Assembly (NCBI GenBank): GCA_017936785.1
Contig: JAGBEV010000054.1
Span: 1-58,472, forward strand
Direction: 5' to 3'
DNA: 58,472 nucleotides
DNA from: Lachnospiraceae bacterium
GTDB lineage: Bacteria > Bacillota > Clostridia > Lachnospirales > Lachnospiraceae
Of the stretch, positions 25,206-34,342 are shown piece by piece; positions within the stretch are counted from its first letter, which is position 1; each line of letters begins with the position of its first letter. The translations under genes were made by a program, and so were the position numbers. Under the pieces are notes generated by a model. That model worked only from the letters and a program-made list of their open reading frames with translations. It was not told the origin of the DNA and searched no databases.

Positions 25206-25955
25206 ATGAAGGGAATGAAAAAGATGTCTAATATTTTTGACCCATCCTATATAGGAGAATTTATTCCCAGACTATTAAAGGCATTGCCGGTTACATTGGA
25301 GATGACTATCGTTGCGGCAATCGGCGGTCTGGTACTGGGGTTTTTGATCGCAATTGTCAAGATAAAAAAGATACCGGTCTTATTGCAGATCTGTACCGTA
25401 TATGTTTCATTTATGAGAGGTACGCCTCTTCTGGTACAGCTGTTTTTGTCCTATTACGGGCTGCCCATCATATTGCAGGCGGTCAATCTGGAATTGGGGA
25501 CGAACATTGATGTAAACGGAATACCCGCCATTGTATTTGTATTTACTTCTTTTGCATTAAATGAAGCGGCATACAACTCAGAGACCATCAGGGCGGCAAT
25601 CCTGTCCGTGGATAAAAATGAAATCGAAGCTGCCATGTCTATCGGCATGACCAGCTTTCAGATCATGAGGCGGGTAACGCTGCCCCAGGCTCTGGTAGTC
25701 GCACTGCCTAACTTTGGCAATAGTTTGATCAGTTTATTAAAAAATACGTCCCTGGCATTTACCGTATCCGTAGTGGATATTATGGGTATGGCAAAGGTGG
25801 CAAGCGGAAGAAACCTGAGATTTTTTGAAGTATATATTGCTGCAGCGATCATCTACTGGATCGTCTGCCTTGTAATAGAATTTGCTTCCAAACGTCTGGA
25901 GGTTAAGATCGATATTAAGAGAAAAAAGGTAGCACAGGCTAACAAATATGAGTAA
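25206..25955 (+). CDS. Polar amino-acid ABC transporter permease
   Basis: 249 residues of the HEAA/BPD_transp_1 amino-acid permease group, about five membrane segments. The PVTLEMTIVAA start, FMRGTPLLVQL motif and the ATPase-contact EAA loop (EAAMSIGMTSFQIMRRVTLPQA) are clear. It lies between its binding protein and the C-S lyase. Start choice is uncertain: three in-frame ATGs occur at 25206, 25215 and 25224, and GAAGGGA best fits the last. Confidence 0.9.
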   Translation: MKGMKKMSNIFDPSYIGEFIPRLLKALPVTLEMTIVAAIGGLVLGFLIAIVKIKKIPVLLQICTVYVSFMRGTPLLVQLFLSYYGLPIILQAVNLELGTNIDVNGIPAIVFVFTSFALNEAAYNSETIRAAILSVDKNEIEAAMSIGMTSFQIMRRVTLPQALVVALPNFGNSLISLLKNTSLAFTVSVVDIMGMAKVASGRNLRFFEVYIAAAIIYWIVCLVIEFASKRLEVKIDIKRKKVAQANKYE

Positions 25956-25966
25956 GGGATGATCTT

Positions 25967-27112
25967 ATGAAAAGATTTGATTTTGATACACCGGTAAACA
26001 GAAAAGGAACCTGTTGTGAGAAATGGGATGAACAGGGAGGAGATTTTATCCCTCTCTGGGTTGCCGATATGGATTTTAAATCACCCGAACCTATTTTAGA
26101 GGCAGTAAAGAACAGAATGGATCACGGGGTTTTCGGTTATACGGAATATGACTGGGAACTGACGGATACTATCGTAGAATATTATAAGAAATATTACGGT
26201 TATGAGATCGATCCGGAATGGATCGTCTGGGTTCCCAGCGTTATGCCGGGAGCAAATATTGCCTGCAGGTGCGCAGGCGGGAAAATCATGTACAATACGC
26301 CTATGTATCCTCATATCAGAAGGCTTCCTGAGGAAGCCCATTGTCCTTATCAGGAAATCCCTTTATGTAAAAAGGACGGCATCTATACTTTTGATATGGA
26401 AGCCATGGAAGCAGAACTGGAAAGAGATGTAAAGGTGTTTGTACTCTGCAATCCCCATAATCCGGTGGGAAGGGTGTTTACCAAAGAAGAACTGGAAGAA
26501 ATTGTGGAATTCTGTGAGAAGCATGATCTGTTATTGATATCCGATGAGATCCACAGCCAGTTGATATTTGAGGGAACCCATATTCCGGCATTTATGATAA
26601 GTGAAAAGGCAAAGATGCGCTCCATTACTTTGACCAGTGCGGCAAAAACTTACAATATACCGGCGATTCCTTTTGCCTTTGCCATTATTCCCAATGAGGA
26701 GATCAGAAAGCGCTATAAGGATATTGCGAAAGGGCTGTTTGCAACACCTGACGCATTGACGGCAAAGGCGGTAAAAGCAGCATATACCCAGTGTGATGAC
26801 TGGCGGGAAGCGCTGATCCATTATCTGAAAGAAAACAGAGATTATCTGGAGGAAAGAATTTCCGGGATTCCGGGACTGAAAGTAAATCATAATGAGGCAA
26901 CTTATCTTTCCTGGATCGATGCCACAGGACTGAATGTGGATAATCCCTGGGAGTTTTTCAGAAAAGAAGCTGGAGTTAATTTTTCCAACGGAGAGGATTT
27001 TGGATATCCGGGGTATCTGAGACTGAATTTCGGATGTACCAAAGCATTATTAAAAGAAGCTTTGGATAAAGTGGAAGGAGCAGTTAAAAGCTGTCAGGTC
27101 AGAACCCAATGA
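25967..27112 (+). CDS. MalY/PatB-type C-S lyase (aminotransferase class I/II fold)
   Basis: 381 residues, PLP enzyme of the MalY/PatB group. It shows IPLWVADMDF near the N-terminus, NPHNPVGR, SDEIHSQL, and Schiff-base Lys227 in TSAAKTYNIP. These enzymes cleave cystathionine, cysteine and related thioethers to a thiol, pyruvate and ammonia. Compared with usual members, the stretch before the conserved NTPMYPH strand is a few residues short and the usual P-G-D turn is replaced by CAGGK. It follows the permease by 11 bases, fitting breakdown of an imported sulfur amino acid. Confidence 0.88.
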   Translation: MKRFDFDTPVNRKGTCCEKWDEQGGDFIPLWVADMDFKSPEPILEAVKNRMDHGVFGYTEYDWELTDTIVEYYKKYYGYEIDPEWIVWVPSVMPGANIACRCAGGKIMYNTPMYPHIRRLPEEAHCPYQEIPLCKKDGIYTFDMEAMEAELERDVKVFVLCNPHNPVGRVFTKEELEEIVEFCEKHDLLLISDEIHSQLIFEGTHIPAFMISEKAKMRSITLTSAAKTYNIPAIPFAFAIIPNEEIRKRYKDIAKGLFATPDALTAKAVKAAYTQCDDWREALIHYLKENRDYLEERISGIPGLKVNHNEATYLSWIDATGLNVDNPWEFFRKEAGVNFSNGEDFGYPGYLRLNFGCTKALLKEALDKVEGAVKSCQVRTQ

Positions 27113-27146
27113 AACAGACAGATAAAAAGAAGGCGAAGAATGTGTC

Positions 27147-28466
27147 ATGAATCAGAGCATTATTTCCCAAAAGAAGTTTGCTGCGGCAGCAATTCCCTTT
27201 ATCTTTTCCAATATGACCCAGCCGCTGTTAGGAGCAGTAGATGTGGCAGTTGTAGGCAGACTGATGGATTCCAGTTATATTTCAGGCGTTTCCGTAGGTG
27301 TGACCATATTTAATACCATCTATTGGATCTTTGGATTTCTGCGTGTCAGCACTACGGGATTTGTTGCACAGGCAATGGGCAGGAAAAGCAGGGAAGATGA
27401 GATCAAAGCTGTACTGAGACCTCTGGTGATCGCATTAGCAGTGGGAGTTATCATTGTTTTGGTGCAGAGTCCTCTTTGGAATATATGTGAAGATTTTTTA
27501 TGCAGCGATACAAAGGTTGCCGCTCAGGCGCATATTTATTACAGCGTATTGATATGGGCGGTCCCTCTTGTATTTATAAATTATGTATGCCTGGGCTACA
27601 TCATGGGAATCGGACTTTTAAAGCAGGCGGTGATCCTGCAAAGCATTGGCAATGTGGTCAATGTGGCGCTGGATCTGCTGTTTGTGAACGGCATGGGCAT
27701 GCAGGTAATGGGGGTTGCGGCTGCAACCCTCATATCCCAGATCGTAACAGCGGCTTTTGGCATCTATCTGGTCTGCCGCCATGGGAAATTTACATGGGAA
27801 GACACAAAGACAGAAGGTATCTGGGACAGGACGGAAGTTAAGAACATGCTTTTAGTCAATGCGGACATGATGATCCGTACCACATGTCTGGTGTTCGTCA
27901 GTAATCTGTTTGTAAAATACGGCGGACAATTCGGATCCGACGTTTTGGCGGCAAATTCCGTTATGGGGCAGATCATTGACTTTATGACATACGCCTATGA
28001 AGGGCTGGGAAATGCCGCAAGTACTTTTTCAGGCAGAGCGTGGGGAGAAAAAAATCCCCTATTTATGAAGGAAGTCGTAATAAAGACCCTTCAATGGTCA
28101 GTGGTATTGATCATACTTTCGCTTCTGATCTTTCATATATTGAAAAATCAGATCATCGGATTGTTTACAGATATTCCATCTGTAGTAGCGGAAGTAAATA
28201 AATATATGGAAATGGTTTACTTATTTCCCTTTGCGGCATGTCTGGGATTTTCCGTATACGGTGTTTTTTCGGGGGCAACAATGCCCCGACCGGGAAGAAA
28301 CGCTTTGATCATTGCCACGGTCATATTTATCTTATTGGCAAAAGTATTGATGCCCTCTTGCGGCAACGGAGGTCTTTGGGTGGCAAGGATCAGTTACTTT
28401 GCGGGAAGAACTGTTTTTATTCTTCCTTATATGAACAGGTTGAAAATTGAGAAAGGCTCGGTGTGA
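27147..28466 (+). CDS. MATE-family transporter of the sulfur cluster
   Basis: 439 residues, twelve membrane segments, DinF-like branch of the MATE family (opening QKKFAAAAIPFIFSNMTQPLLGAVDVAVVGR). It is only distantly similar to the MATE protein at 14848-16191. Its place between two PLP sulfur enzymes suggests export of a product or toxic by-product of that pathway; substrate unknown. The ribosome site is weak. Confidence 0.88.
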   Translation: MNQSIISQKKFAAAAIPFIFSNMTQPLLGAVDVAVVGRLMDSSYISGVSVGVTIFNTIYWIFGFLRVSTTGFVAQAMGRKSREDEIKAVLRPLVIALAVGVIIVLVQSPLWNICEDFLCSDTKVAAQAHIYYSVLIWAVPLVFINYVCLGYIMGIGLLKQAVILQSIGNVVNVALDLLFVNGMGMQVMGVAAATLISQIVTAAFGIYLVCRHGKFTWEDTKTEGIWDRTEVKNMLLVNADMMIRTTCLVFVSNLFVKYGGQFGSDVLAANSVMGQIIDFMTYAYEGLGNAASTFSGRAWGEKNPLFMKEVVIKTLQWSVVLIILSLLIFHILKNQIIGLFTDIPSVVAEVNKYMEMVYLFPFAACLGFSVYGVFSGATMPRPGRNALIIATVIFILLAKVLMPSCGNGGLWVARISYFAGRTVFILPYMNRLKIEKGSV

Positions 28467-28469
28467 AAA

Positions 28470-29663
28470 ATGAAAGATCAATGGGATTTTGATACGGAGG
28501 TGCTGAACAGGGGGGCTTATATCAATGGAGATACCAGCACACCCGAAACAGCTCCCATCTATATGACAACGGCATTTAATGTGGAGGATCTGGATGCTCT
28601 CTATGAAAGGTATGCCAATAAGGATTTCTGCTATAACAGAAACAGAAATCCCAACAGGCGTGCTTTGGGAGAATTGATGAGCTATGTGGAAAACGGAGAA
28701 GAATCCGTGGTATGCAGCTCGGGAATGGCAGCTATTTCCACGGCGGTATTAGCAATGGCTAACCAAAATGCGAAAATTGTTTCTTCTGATACTCTGTATG
28801 GGGAAACACTGGAAGTGTTTGATGATATTTTAAAAATATACGGCGTGGAAACTACATATGTGGATTTTACCAATCCGGATGCGGTAAGGAATGCTGTTAA
28901 TGATGAAACTACCATTGTCTACACAGAAACGGTTTCCAATCCTATGATATCCGTCGCAGATATTGAAAAGATCGCAAAGATCGCCCATGACCATGGCGCT
29001 TTGCTGATCGTGGATAATACCTTTGTGACGGCAGTAGGCTACAGACCCCTGGATCACGGAGCGGATCTGGTAGTCAACAGTCTGACCAAGTTTGCCAACG
29101 GTCACAGCGATGCAGTATGCGGTTCCGTAACAGGAAGAAGTGAATTGATGAAAAAAATCTATCACTTCCAGATACTTTTGGGAACTACGGCAGATCCGGT
29201 TTCCTCCTGGATGGTGCAGAGAGGTATGCGTACCATGTCCCTGCGGGTGGAGAGGCAGATGGAAAATGCTGCAAAGCTGGCAGAATTTTTTCATAAGTCT
29301 CCTTATGTCAGAAAGGCGATGCATCCGTCACTGGAAAGCCATCCACAGCATGAACTCGCCTTATCCATGTTCGGCTCGGGAGAAAGATGTACAGGTATGC
29401 TCAGTATCTATCTTCCTGAGGATATGGATAAATTACAGGAATTCATGAGACGGTTAAAGCTGGTACATTATGCGATGACCCTTGGAGGCTTTCGTACCAC
29501 CATCGCCCATCCGGTTTCTTCCTCCCATTACGATATGCCAAAGGAAGAGCGGGAGAAAATCGGAATCACGGATGGCCTGTTAAGGATTTCCGTGGGAATA
29601 GAAAATATCAATGATCTGGTAGCGGACTTTACTCATGCTTTGGAAGTCTATGAAGAGCAGTAA
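28470..29663 (+). CDS. Cys/Met-metabolism PLP enzyme (cystathionine gamma-lyase or methionine gamma-lyase type)
   Basis: 397 residues. Motifs of the Cys_Met_Meta_PP family are present: NRNPNRRALGELM, SSGMAAIST, DNTFVTA, and Schiff-base Lys207 in NSLTKFANGH. These enzymes eliminate or exchange the gamma substituent of cystathionine, homocysteine or methionine. Sequence alone does not separate lyase from synthase. The start lies 3 bases after the MATE stop, so translation is probably coupled. With the MalY/PatB enzyme it gives the cluster two routes for breaking C-S bonds. Confidence 0.88.
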   Translation: MKDQWDFDTEVLNRGAYINGDTSTPETAPIYMTTAFNVEDLDALYERYANKDFCYNRNRNPNRRALGELMSYVENGEESVVCSSGMAAISTAVLAMANQNAKIVSSDTLYGETLEVFDDILKIYGVETTYVDFTNPDAVRNAVNDETTIVYTETVSNPMISVADIEKIAKIAHDHGALLIVDNTFVTAVGYRPLDHGADLVVNSLTKFANGHSDAVCGSVTGRSELMKKIYHFQILLGTTADPVSSWMVQRGMRTMSLRVERQMENAAKLAEFFHKSPYVRKAMHPSLESHPQHELALSMFGSGERCTGMLSIYLPEDMDKLQEFMRRLKLVHYAMTLGGFRTTIAHPVSSSHYDMPKEEREKIGITDGLLRISVGIENINDLVADFTHALEVYEEQ

Positions 29664-29690
29664 AAGGAAAAAGCGAAAGAGGTGCATATT

Positions 29691-30455
29691 ATGGAAAAAG
29701 AGAATGTGGTAATCAGTGTAAAAGATCTGTATATGTCTTTTGGAGATCTGGAGGTTTTAAAGGGTGTCAGCATGGATATCAAAAAGGGAGAGGTAGTTGC
29801 GATCCTTGGTCCCAGCGGTTCCGGTAAAACAACCTTCCTAAGGTGTATCAATTTCCTTGAAAGGGCGCAGAAGGGCACTGTCAATGTCAGCGGTCTGGAA
29901 GTTGACTGTGAAGAGGAAGGACATGCAAAGAAAAAGAAAATGATCGAGCTGAGACGGAAAACAGCCATGGTATTCCAAAACTACAATCTCCTGAGCCATC
30001 GCACTTTGGTAGAAAATGTTATGGAAGGGCTGGTCATCGTAAGAAAGATGGATAAGAAAGAGGCTTACCGGAGAAGTAAAGAAATGCTGGAAAAGGTTGG
30101 ACTGGGTGAGAGGCTCAATTATTATCCGCATATGCTTTCCGGCGGACAGAAGCAGCGTGCAAGTATTGCAAGAGCTCTGGTCCTGAATCCGGACGTTATT
30201 CTCTTTGATGAACCTACATCGGCGCTGGACCCGGAATTAGTAGGCGAGGTTTTGGATACCATGCGCAAGATCGCAGAGGAAGGCATGACCATGATCGTGG
30301 TCACCCATGAGATCGGATTTGCCAGAAATGTTGCTTCCAGGATCGTATTTATGGATAACGGGGTTATCGTAGAAGAAGGAAATCCCAAAGATGTCATAGA
30401 ACATCCCCAAAATCCCAGAACACAAAAATTCCTGAGCAAGATGGGAAATAAATAA
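29691..30455 (+). CDS. Polar amino-acid ABC transporter ATP-binding protein
   Basis: 254 residues, GlnQ/TcyN type. Walker [11 protein letters not shown]-loop FQNYNLLSH, signature [15 protein letters not shown], Walker [14 protein letters not shown] and switch His in VTHE are all present. It energises the permease at 25206-25955; placing the ATPase gene after the enzymes, not next to the permease, is unusual but keeps one transcript. ATG 29691 is preferred to GTG 29682 because AAAGAGG lies 7 bases ahead of it. Confidence 0.93.
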   Translation: MEKENVVISVKDLYMSFGDLEVLKGVSMDIKKGEVVAILGPSGSGKTTFLRCINFLERAQKGTVNVSGLEVDCEEEGHAKKKKMIELRRKTAMVFQNYNLLSHRTLVENVMEGLVIVRKMDKKEAYRRSKEMLEKVGLGERLNYYPHMLSGGQKQRASIARALVLNPDVILFDEPTSALDPELVGEVLDTMRKIAEEGMTMIVVTHEIGFARNVASRIVFMDNGVIVEEGNPKDVIEHPQNPRTQKFLSKMGNK

Positions 30456-30502
30456 ACTCTTATAAATGAATGAGAGATCACAAAGGAAAGAAGGAATGTG
30501 AC

Positions 30503-31117
30503 ATGAGCGAAAAATTTGTTGTTACCATTACAAGAGAATTCGGCAGCATGGGAAGACCTATAGCAAGACTGATGGCGGAAATGCTGGATATTGAGTATTA
30601 TGACAGGGACATTGTGGATGAAACGGCAAAAAGTCTGAATCTGCCGGTATCCGTTGTAAGCAATGAAGAAGAAGCTGCCAGGAATTTTTTTAATATGAAA
30701 TATCCTTTGGGAAGAGGAACCTCGGAAATACAGGATAATATCTTCAGTGCCCAGCAGAAGGTCATGAATGAGCTGGTGGATAAACATTCCTGCATTATTG
30801 TAGGAAGATGCTCCGATTATCTGTTTAAGGATCATAAGAACAGCCTGCATATTTATATTTATGCACCCTATGAAAAAAGGCTGGAAAACTGTGTGAATTC
30901 CCTTTTCTTAAAACCGGAGGAAGCAAAGAAGACCATTTCTGAAGTAGACAAGGCGAGAACCTATTATCATATGCATTACGCAGGCTATCTTCCTTATGAT
31001 TATAAGCATAAGGATCTTATGATCGACAGCAGCATTCTGGGAATCAATGGCACAGCAGAATACCTGGTGGATATGATAAAACGCAGGTTCCGGCTGGATG
31101 AAGAAAAGAGCGGCTGA
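30503..31117 (+). CDS. Cytidylate-kinase-like P-loop protein
   Basis: 204 residues of the Cytidylate_kin2 family. The opening TITREFGSMGRPIARLMAEML holds a variant nucleotide-binding loop, YYDRDIV follows, and IIVGRCSDYL is the second conserved strand. These short proteins are common in Clostridia, often beside unrelated operons, and their substrate is generally unknown; true Cmk activity is not implied. ATG 30503 is chosen because GAAAGAAGGA precedes it. It closes the sulfur cluster. Confidence 0.8.
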   Translation: MSEKFVVTITREFGSMGRPIARLMAEMLDIEYYDRDIVDETAKSLNLPVSVVSNEEEAARNFFNMKYPLGRGTSEIQDNIFSAQQKVMNELVDKHSCIIVGRCSDYLFKDHKNSLHIYIYAPYEKRLENCVNSLFLKPEEAKKTISEVDKARTYYHMHYAGYLPYDYKHKDLMIDSSILGINGTAEYLVDMIKRRFRLDEEKSG

Positions 31118-31161
31118 GATACAGTTTAGTTAAAAGGATTGCCTTTACCAGTGGTCAGGAT

Positions 31162-31190
31162 TTGACAAGAAGTATTTTTTAGGGTACACT
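31162..31190 (+). promoter_or_regulatory. Promoter of the DUF6465 gene
   Basis: TTGACA 31162-31167, 17-base spacer, TACACT 31185-31190, about 85 bases before the start codon. Confidence 0.65.
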
Positions 31191-31273
31191 CATGAATTAA
31201 GAGAGAACCATTTACTAAACGAGGATGCAAAATCTTGTCATACATGTTAAATGTGTTTAAAGGAGGAATTAAC

Positions 31274-31750
31274 ATGGCAGAGGTAAAAAAAGCGGCAGCT
31301 ACAGCAAAGCCTGCAGCAAAAGCAATTGCAGCAACAAAAGCAGCAGTCGAGGTAAAGGAAGCTGTAAAGGCACCTGCAGCAGAGCCTGCAAAGAAGGAAA
31401 CTGTTAAGAAGGAAGCACCTGCAAAGAAAGCAGCTGAAAAGAAAGCGCCTGCAAAAAAAGCAGCGGCTGAAAAGAAAGCGCCTGCAGCAAAGAAAGAGAC
31501 AGTAAAGAAGACAACTGTCAAGAAAGCAGCACCGGCTAAAAAAGAAGCTGTAAAGGCAACTGTTAATTTGCAGTTTGCAGGAAAATCTTACACAGATGCA
31601 GATTTGATCAAAATCGCAAAAGATGTTTGGAAATATGATCTGGGTAATAAGGTTTCTGACTTCAAGAGCGTGGAATTATATGTAAAACCGGAAGAAAGCC
31701 GTGCTTACTATGTAATTAACGGAGAAACAACAGGAAGCTTTGCAATTTAA
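31274..31750 (+). CDS. Lys/Ala/Pro-rich DUF6465 protein
   Basis: 158 residues. Residues 1 to ~95 are low-complexity Ala-Lys-Pro-Glu repeats (units like KKAPAKKAA), resembling histone H1 tails and strongly basic. Residues ~97-158 form a compact domain (VNLQFAGKSYTDADLIK ... VELYVKPEESRAYYVING) of the DUF6465 type. A nucleic-acid or cell-wall polymer contact through the basic tail is plausible but not shown. AAAGGAGG precedes ATG 31274; the frame upstream to 31235 has no such site. It has its own promoter and terminator. Confidence 0.85.
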   Translation: MAEVKKAAATAKPAAKAIAATKAAVEVKEAVKAPAAEPAKKETVKKEAPAKKAAEKKAPAKKAAAEKKAPAAKKETVKKTTVKKAAPAKKEAVKATVNLQFAGKSYTDADLIKIAKDVWKYDLGNKVSDFKSVELYVKPEESRAYYVINGETTGSFAI

Positions 31751-31776
31751 TGGTACTGATTTAAAATGAAATGAAG

Positions 31777-31809
31777 AGACCGCCATAAGGAAAGTACTTA
31801 TGGCGGTCT
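31777..31809 (+). terminator. Terminator after the DUF6465 gene
   Basis: AGACCGCCATAAG pairs with CTTATGGCGGTCT, 13 perfect pairs with a 7-base loop, followed by TAGTTATTTTA. Confidence 0.8.
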
Positions 31810-31900
31810 TAGTTATTTTAAAGAAAATAAAAATGAAAAAACAAAACTCTTAGTTGATGTGTCATACTTAAGGTAGCTGTTTAGGAAAATCGGCAAAATC

Positions 31901-31925
31901 TATACTAATAGTATCAAAAGATACT
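31901..31925 (+). promoter_or_regulatory. -10 box and inverted-repeat operator before the XRE gene
   Basis: TATACT at 31901-31906 is followed at once by AGTATC-AAAA-GATACT (31910-31925), a perfect dyad at the likely transcription start. It suggests autoregulation by the XRE protein encoded next. No convincing -35 is seen. Confidence 0.45.
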
Positions 31926-31942
31926 GTATGGAGGAGCTGCCG

Positions 31943-32263
31943 ATGGACCTGGTGGGAATGGGCAAAAGGATCAGACAAAAAAGATTGTCCAAGTCAATGA
32001 CGCAGGAAGAGCTTGCGGAACGGACTAATCTGACCGTTGCATATATTGGAATGATCGAACGAGGGGAGAGAACGCCCAGTATGGAAACCTTTGTTCAGAT
32101 AGCCAATGAATTAAATGCCACTGCAGATGAGCTTTTGTGTGAAAATCTTCGCAAGGGCTATCTCATACGTCTTGCAAAATATGAAGAGAAGCTCTCTCGT
32201 TTAAGCGAGCAGGAAACTAAAAAGATATATTCCGTAATGGACGCATTGCTGGGAATGTCTTAA
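31943..32263 (+). CDS. XRE-family helix-turn-helix regulator
   Basis: 106 residues. The HTH_3 domain spans residues ~5-60, with the classic MTQEELAERTNLTVAYIGMIERGERTP pattern (helix-turn-helix), then a short helical tail. It sits directly ahead of the agr-like two-component genes, on the same strand, with an 81-base gap. It could control that locus or its own promoter. ATG 31943 is chosen because GGAGGAG lies 6 bases ahead; ATG 31928 overlaps that site. Confidence 0.85.
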   Translation: MDLVGMGKRIRQKRLSKSMTQEELAERTNLTVAYIGMIERGERTPSMETFVQIANELNATADELLCENLRKGYLIRLAKYEEKLSRLSEQETKKIYSVMDALLGMS

Positions 32264-32273
32264 TATTATGCTA

Positions 32274-32335
32274 TCTCTTTGCAAAATCAGTAAAAATATG
32301 TAATATTAGTAAGTAAACTGTAAGTTGCAAAGAGA
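32274..32335 (+). promoter_or_regulatory. Inverted repeat covering the ribosome site of the agrA-like gene
   Basis: TCTCTTTGCAA 32274-32284 and TTGCAAAGAGA 32325-32335 are exact complements, 11 pairs with a 40-base loop. The right arm contains the AGAGAGG ribosome site of the next gene, so folding would hide it. The repeat could equally be an operator for a dimeric regulator such as the upstream XRE protein. Confidence 0.5.
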
Positions 32336-32344
32336 GGTGTAAGT

Positions 32345-33070
32345 ATGAAAAAAGTTCTGATTCTTGAGGATAATCGAATTGTTGTGGAGACCTTGAAGGA
32401 AATTGTCAAGGATGTTGACCGGAGAGTGGAGATTATTGCGGTTAAGTCTATGGCAGAAGCCCGCAGACTTGCAACTGAAGAAGAATTCAATTTATTCATT
32501 GTAGATATCATCCTGAATCAGGAAAATCCCAATGACGCATCGGGGCTGGATTTCATCAGCTTCATCAGGGAAATTAAGAAATATGATTTTACTCCTATTA
32601 TTATAGCCACATCTATAGCCGATTCTAAATTGTACGCTTATGATACTTTAAATTGTTTTCGCTATATAGAAAAACCTTTTGATGTCGAACAGGTAAGATC
32701 GACAATCGAAAGGGCTTTTCAGGTACCCCAAAAAACCAGAGAGGATAAATACATACACCTGAGAGACGATAATACCATTCAGGCGCAGAAAGTCAGTGAA
32801 ATCGTATACATTTATTATAAAGAAAGAAAGCTGACCATCAGAAGTGTGGATGGGACTTCCTTTTTTTATTATAAATCTATCAGGGGGATCAAACGGCAGT
32901 TAGTAGATAACCGTTTTTTGCAATGTAACCGGAATACTTTGATAAATTGTAATTTTGTGTTGAAAATTGATATAAAAAATAATAAAGTCATATTAAAACA
33001 GGATTATGGCGAAGTAGCTTTGGGCAGCATTTATAAAAAGAAAATTATAGAGGAGTTTGCGTATGATTGA
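32345..33070 (+). CDS. AgrA-like LytTR response regulator
   Basis: 241 residues. Receiver domain (1 to ~125) with ILEDNR acidic pocket, phospho-acceptor Asp54 in FIVDIIL and the Lys in EKPFD. The LytTR DNA-binding domain covers ~140-240 (VSEIVYIYYKERKLTIRS, FLQCNRNTLINCNFV). It binds paired repeats with a CAGTT-type core in known relatives (AgrA, VirR). It overlaps the kinase gene by 8 bases. The likely targets are the mirrored operators at 35190-35328. Confidence 0.9.
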   Translation: MKKVLILEDNRIVVETLKEIVKDVDRRVEIIAVKSMAEARRLATEEEFNLFIVDIILNQENPNDASGLDFISFIREIKKYDFTPIIIATSIADSKLYAYDTLNCFRYIEKPFDVEQVRSTIERAFQVPQKTREDKYIHLRDDNTIQAQKVSEIVYIYYKERKLTIRSVDGTSFFYYKSIRGIKRQLVDNRFLQCNRNTLINCNFVLKIDIKNNKVILKQDYGEVALGSIYKKKIIEEFAYD

Positions 33071-34337
33071 GAAAGTGTATTTGTTATTTGAAGTTTTGGC
33101 AATGATGTTGGGGCTTTGGACGTTGCATGGGTCTAAAAAGAAACCGGGGATTGCGGCGATCATTTATGTATTTGCCCACATGATCATTATGGCATCTGTT
33201 GAACTTGAATGGCTGCCGGCTGTTTATTCAAATTTGCTTTATTTGGGATTGATCGTTCTGTGTATTTTTGAATTTGAGGACAGGGTATATGAATCATGTA
33301 TTTATGTCATAGTAAATACGGCTCTTGTTGGTGCAGTACAAATAGTATGCGGAATGTTTATTTGCCTTCTTTTTGAAAATTTGTATACAGGAGTGTTTAT
33401 TAACTTTTTAATAAATGCTGTTACTTGTGCTATTATGGCACTGATATTTTGGAAAGTGAAACTGCATAAATATGTAGAACTCATAATAAAAAGTAATATC
33501 ATTGGGAAACTGATACTATTGGGTGGTATAATTGCATGTGCATATATGATGTGGCTGACTAAAATAGAAATGAAGATCTATTGGAGAGATGCAGTTTTAA
33601 TTACCAGCATTGTGATTTTTGTTTTTGCAGTGGTCTTTCAATGGCAGAATGAGAGATGGAGCAATAAACAGAGAGAGGAAGAGTTAAAGGCATACGAGAA
33701 GTACAATCTGATTTATAAGGACCTGATCAGTGAGGTTAGAAGAAGGCAGCATGATTTTACGAATCATATTCAGGCGGTTTTCAGCATGAACATGTTTGCA
33801 ACAGATCTGGACAAGCTGATCAGGGAACAGAATGAGTATTGTTCCAAGATCATGCTTGAGAATACGACCAATAAGCTGCTGCGGGAGGACATACCTTCGG
33901 TTCTGGCAGGATTTTTATATACAAAGATTTCCCAGGCGGAAAAGGAAAATATTCAGGTAAAATATAGAATCAACATCAGCGATATTGAAAAGCGCATATC
34001 CTTTTCCGAACTGGTGGAAATACTCGGAAATCTCTTTGATAATGCCATAGAAGCCAACCGCATCATCGAAGAGAAGAATAAGAAGATCAATTTCTTTATC
34101 AATCAGGGGGAAGAAAGCCTGATGATTGAAATATCCAATCCATATTGCTGGGAAGGGAACAATAAGATGGATGACATGATTGAGGAAGGGAAAAGTACCA
34201 AAGGTAACGGAAGAGGACTTGGACTGGCAAATGTTACAGAAATCGTAGAAAAATATCATGGAATATTTGAAGTGAAAAATTTGGGAGATGGGGATGAAGA
34301 ATTTATTGTTTTCCGCATACATATATCTTTAATATAA
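33063..34337 (+). CDS. AgrC-like GHKL sensor histidine kinase
   Basis: 424 residues. Five or six membrane segments fill residues ~1-190. A coiled region and the dimerisation helix carry the phospho-acceptor His230 in RRQHDFTNHI, the AgrC-type HDxxNH motif. A GHKL ATPase follows with the N-box ILGNLFDNAIEA and the G-box GRGLGLANV. It likely senses the cyclic peptide made by the convergent agrBD genes and phosphorylates the LytTR regulator. ATG 33063 is preceded by AGGAG at 7 bases; an upstream TTG at 33057 is unlikely. Confidence 0.9.
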   Translation: MIEKVYLLFEVLAMMLGLWTLHGSKKKPGIAAIIYVFAHMIIMASVELEWLPAVYSNLLYLGLIVLCIFEFEDRVYESCIYVIVNTALVGAVQIVCGMFICLLFENLYTGVFINFLINAVTCAIMALIFWKVKLHKYVELIIKSNIIGKLILLGGIIACAYMMWLTKIEMKIYWRDAVLITSIVIFVFAVVFQWQNERWSNKQREEELKAYEKYNLIYKDLISEVRRRQHDFTNHIQAVFSMNMFATDLDKLIREQNEYCSKIMLENTTNKLLREDIPSVLAGFLYTKISQAEKENIQVKYRINISDIEKRISFSELVEILGNLFDNAIEANRIIEEKNKKINFFINQGEESLMIEISNPYCWEGNNKMDDMIEEGKSTKGNGRGLGLANVTEIVEKYHGIFEVKNLGDGDEEFIVFRIHISLI

Positions 34338-34342
34338 AAAGT

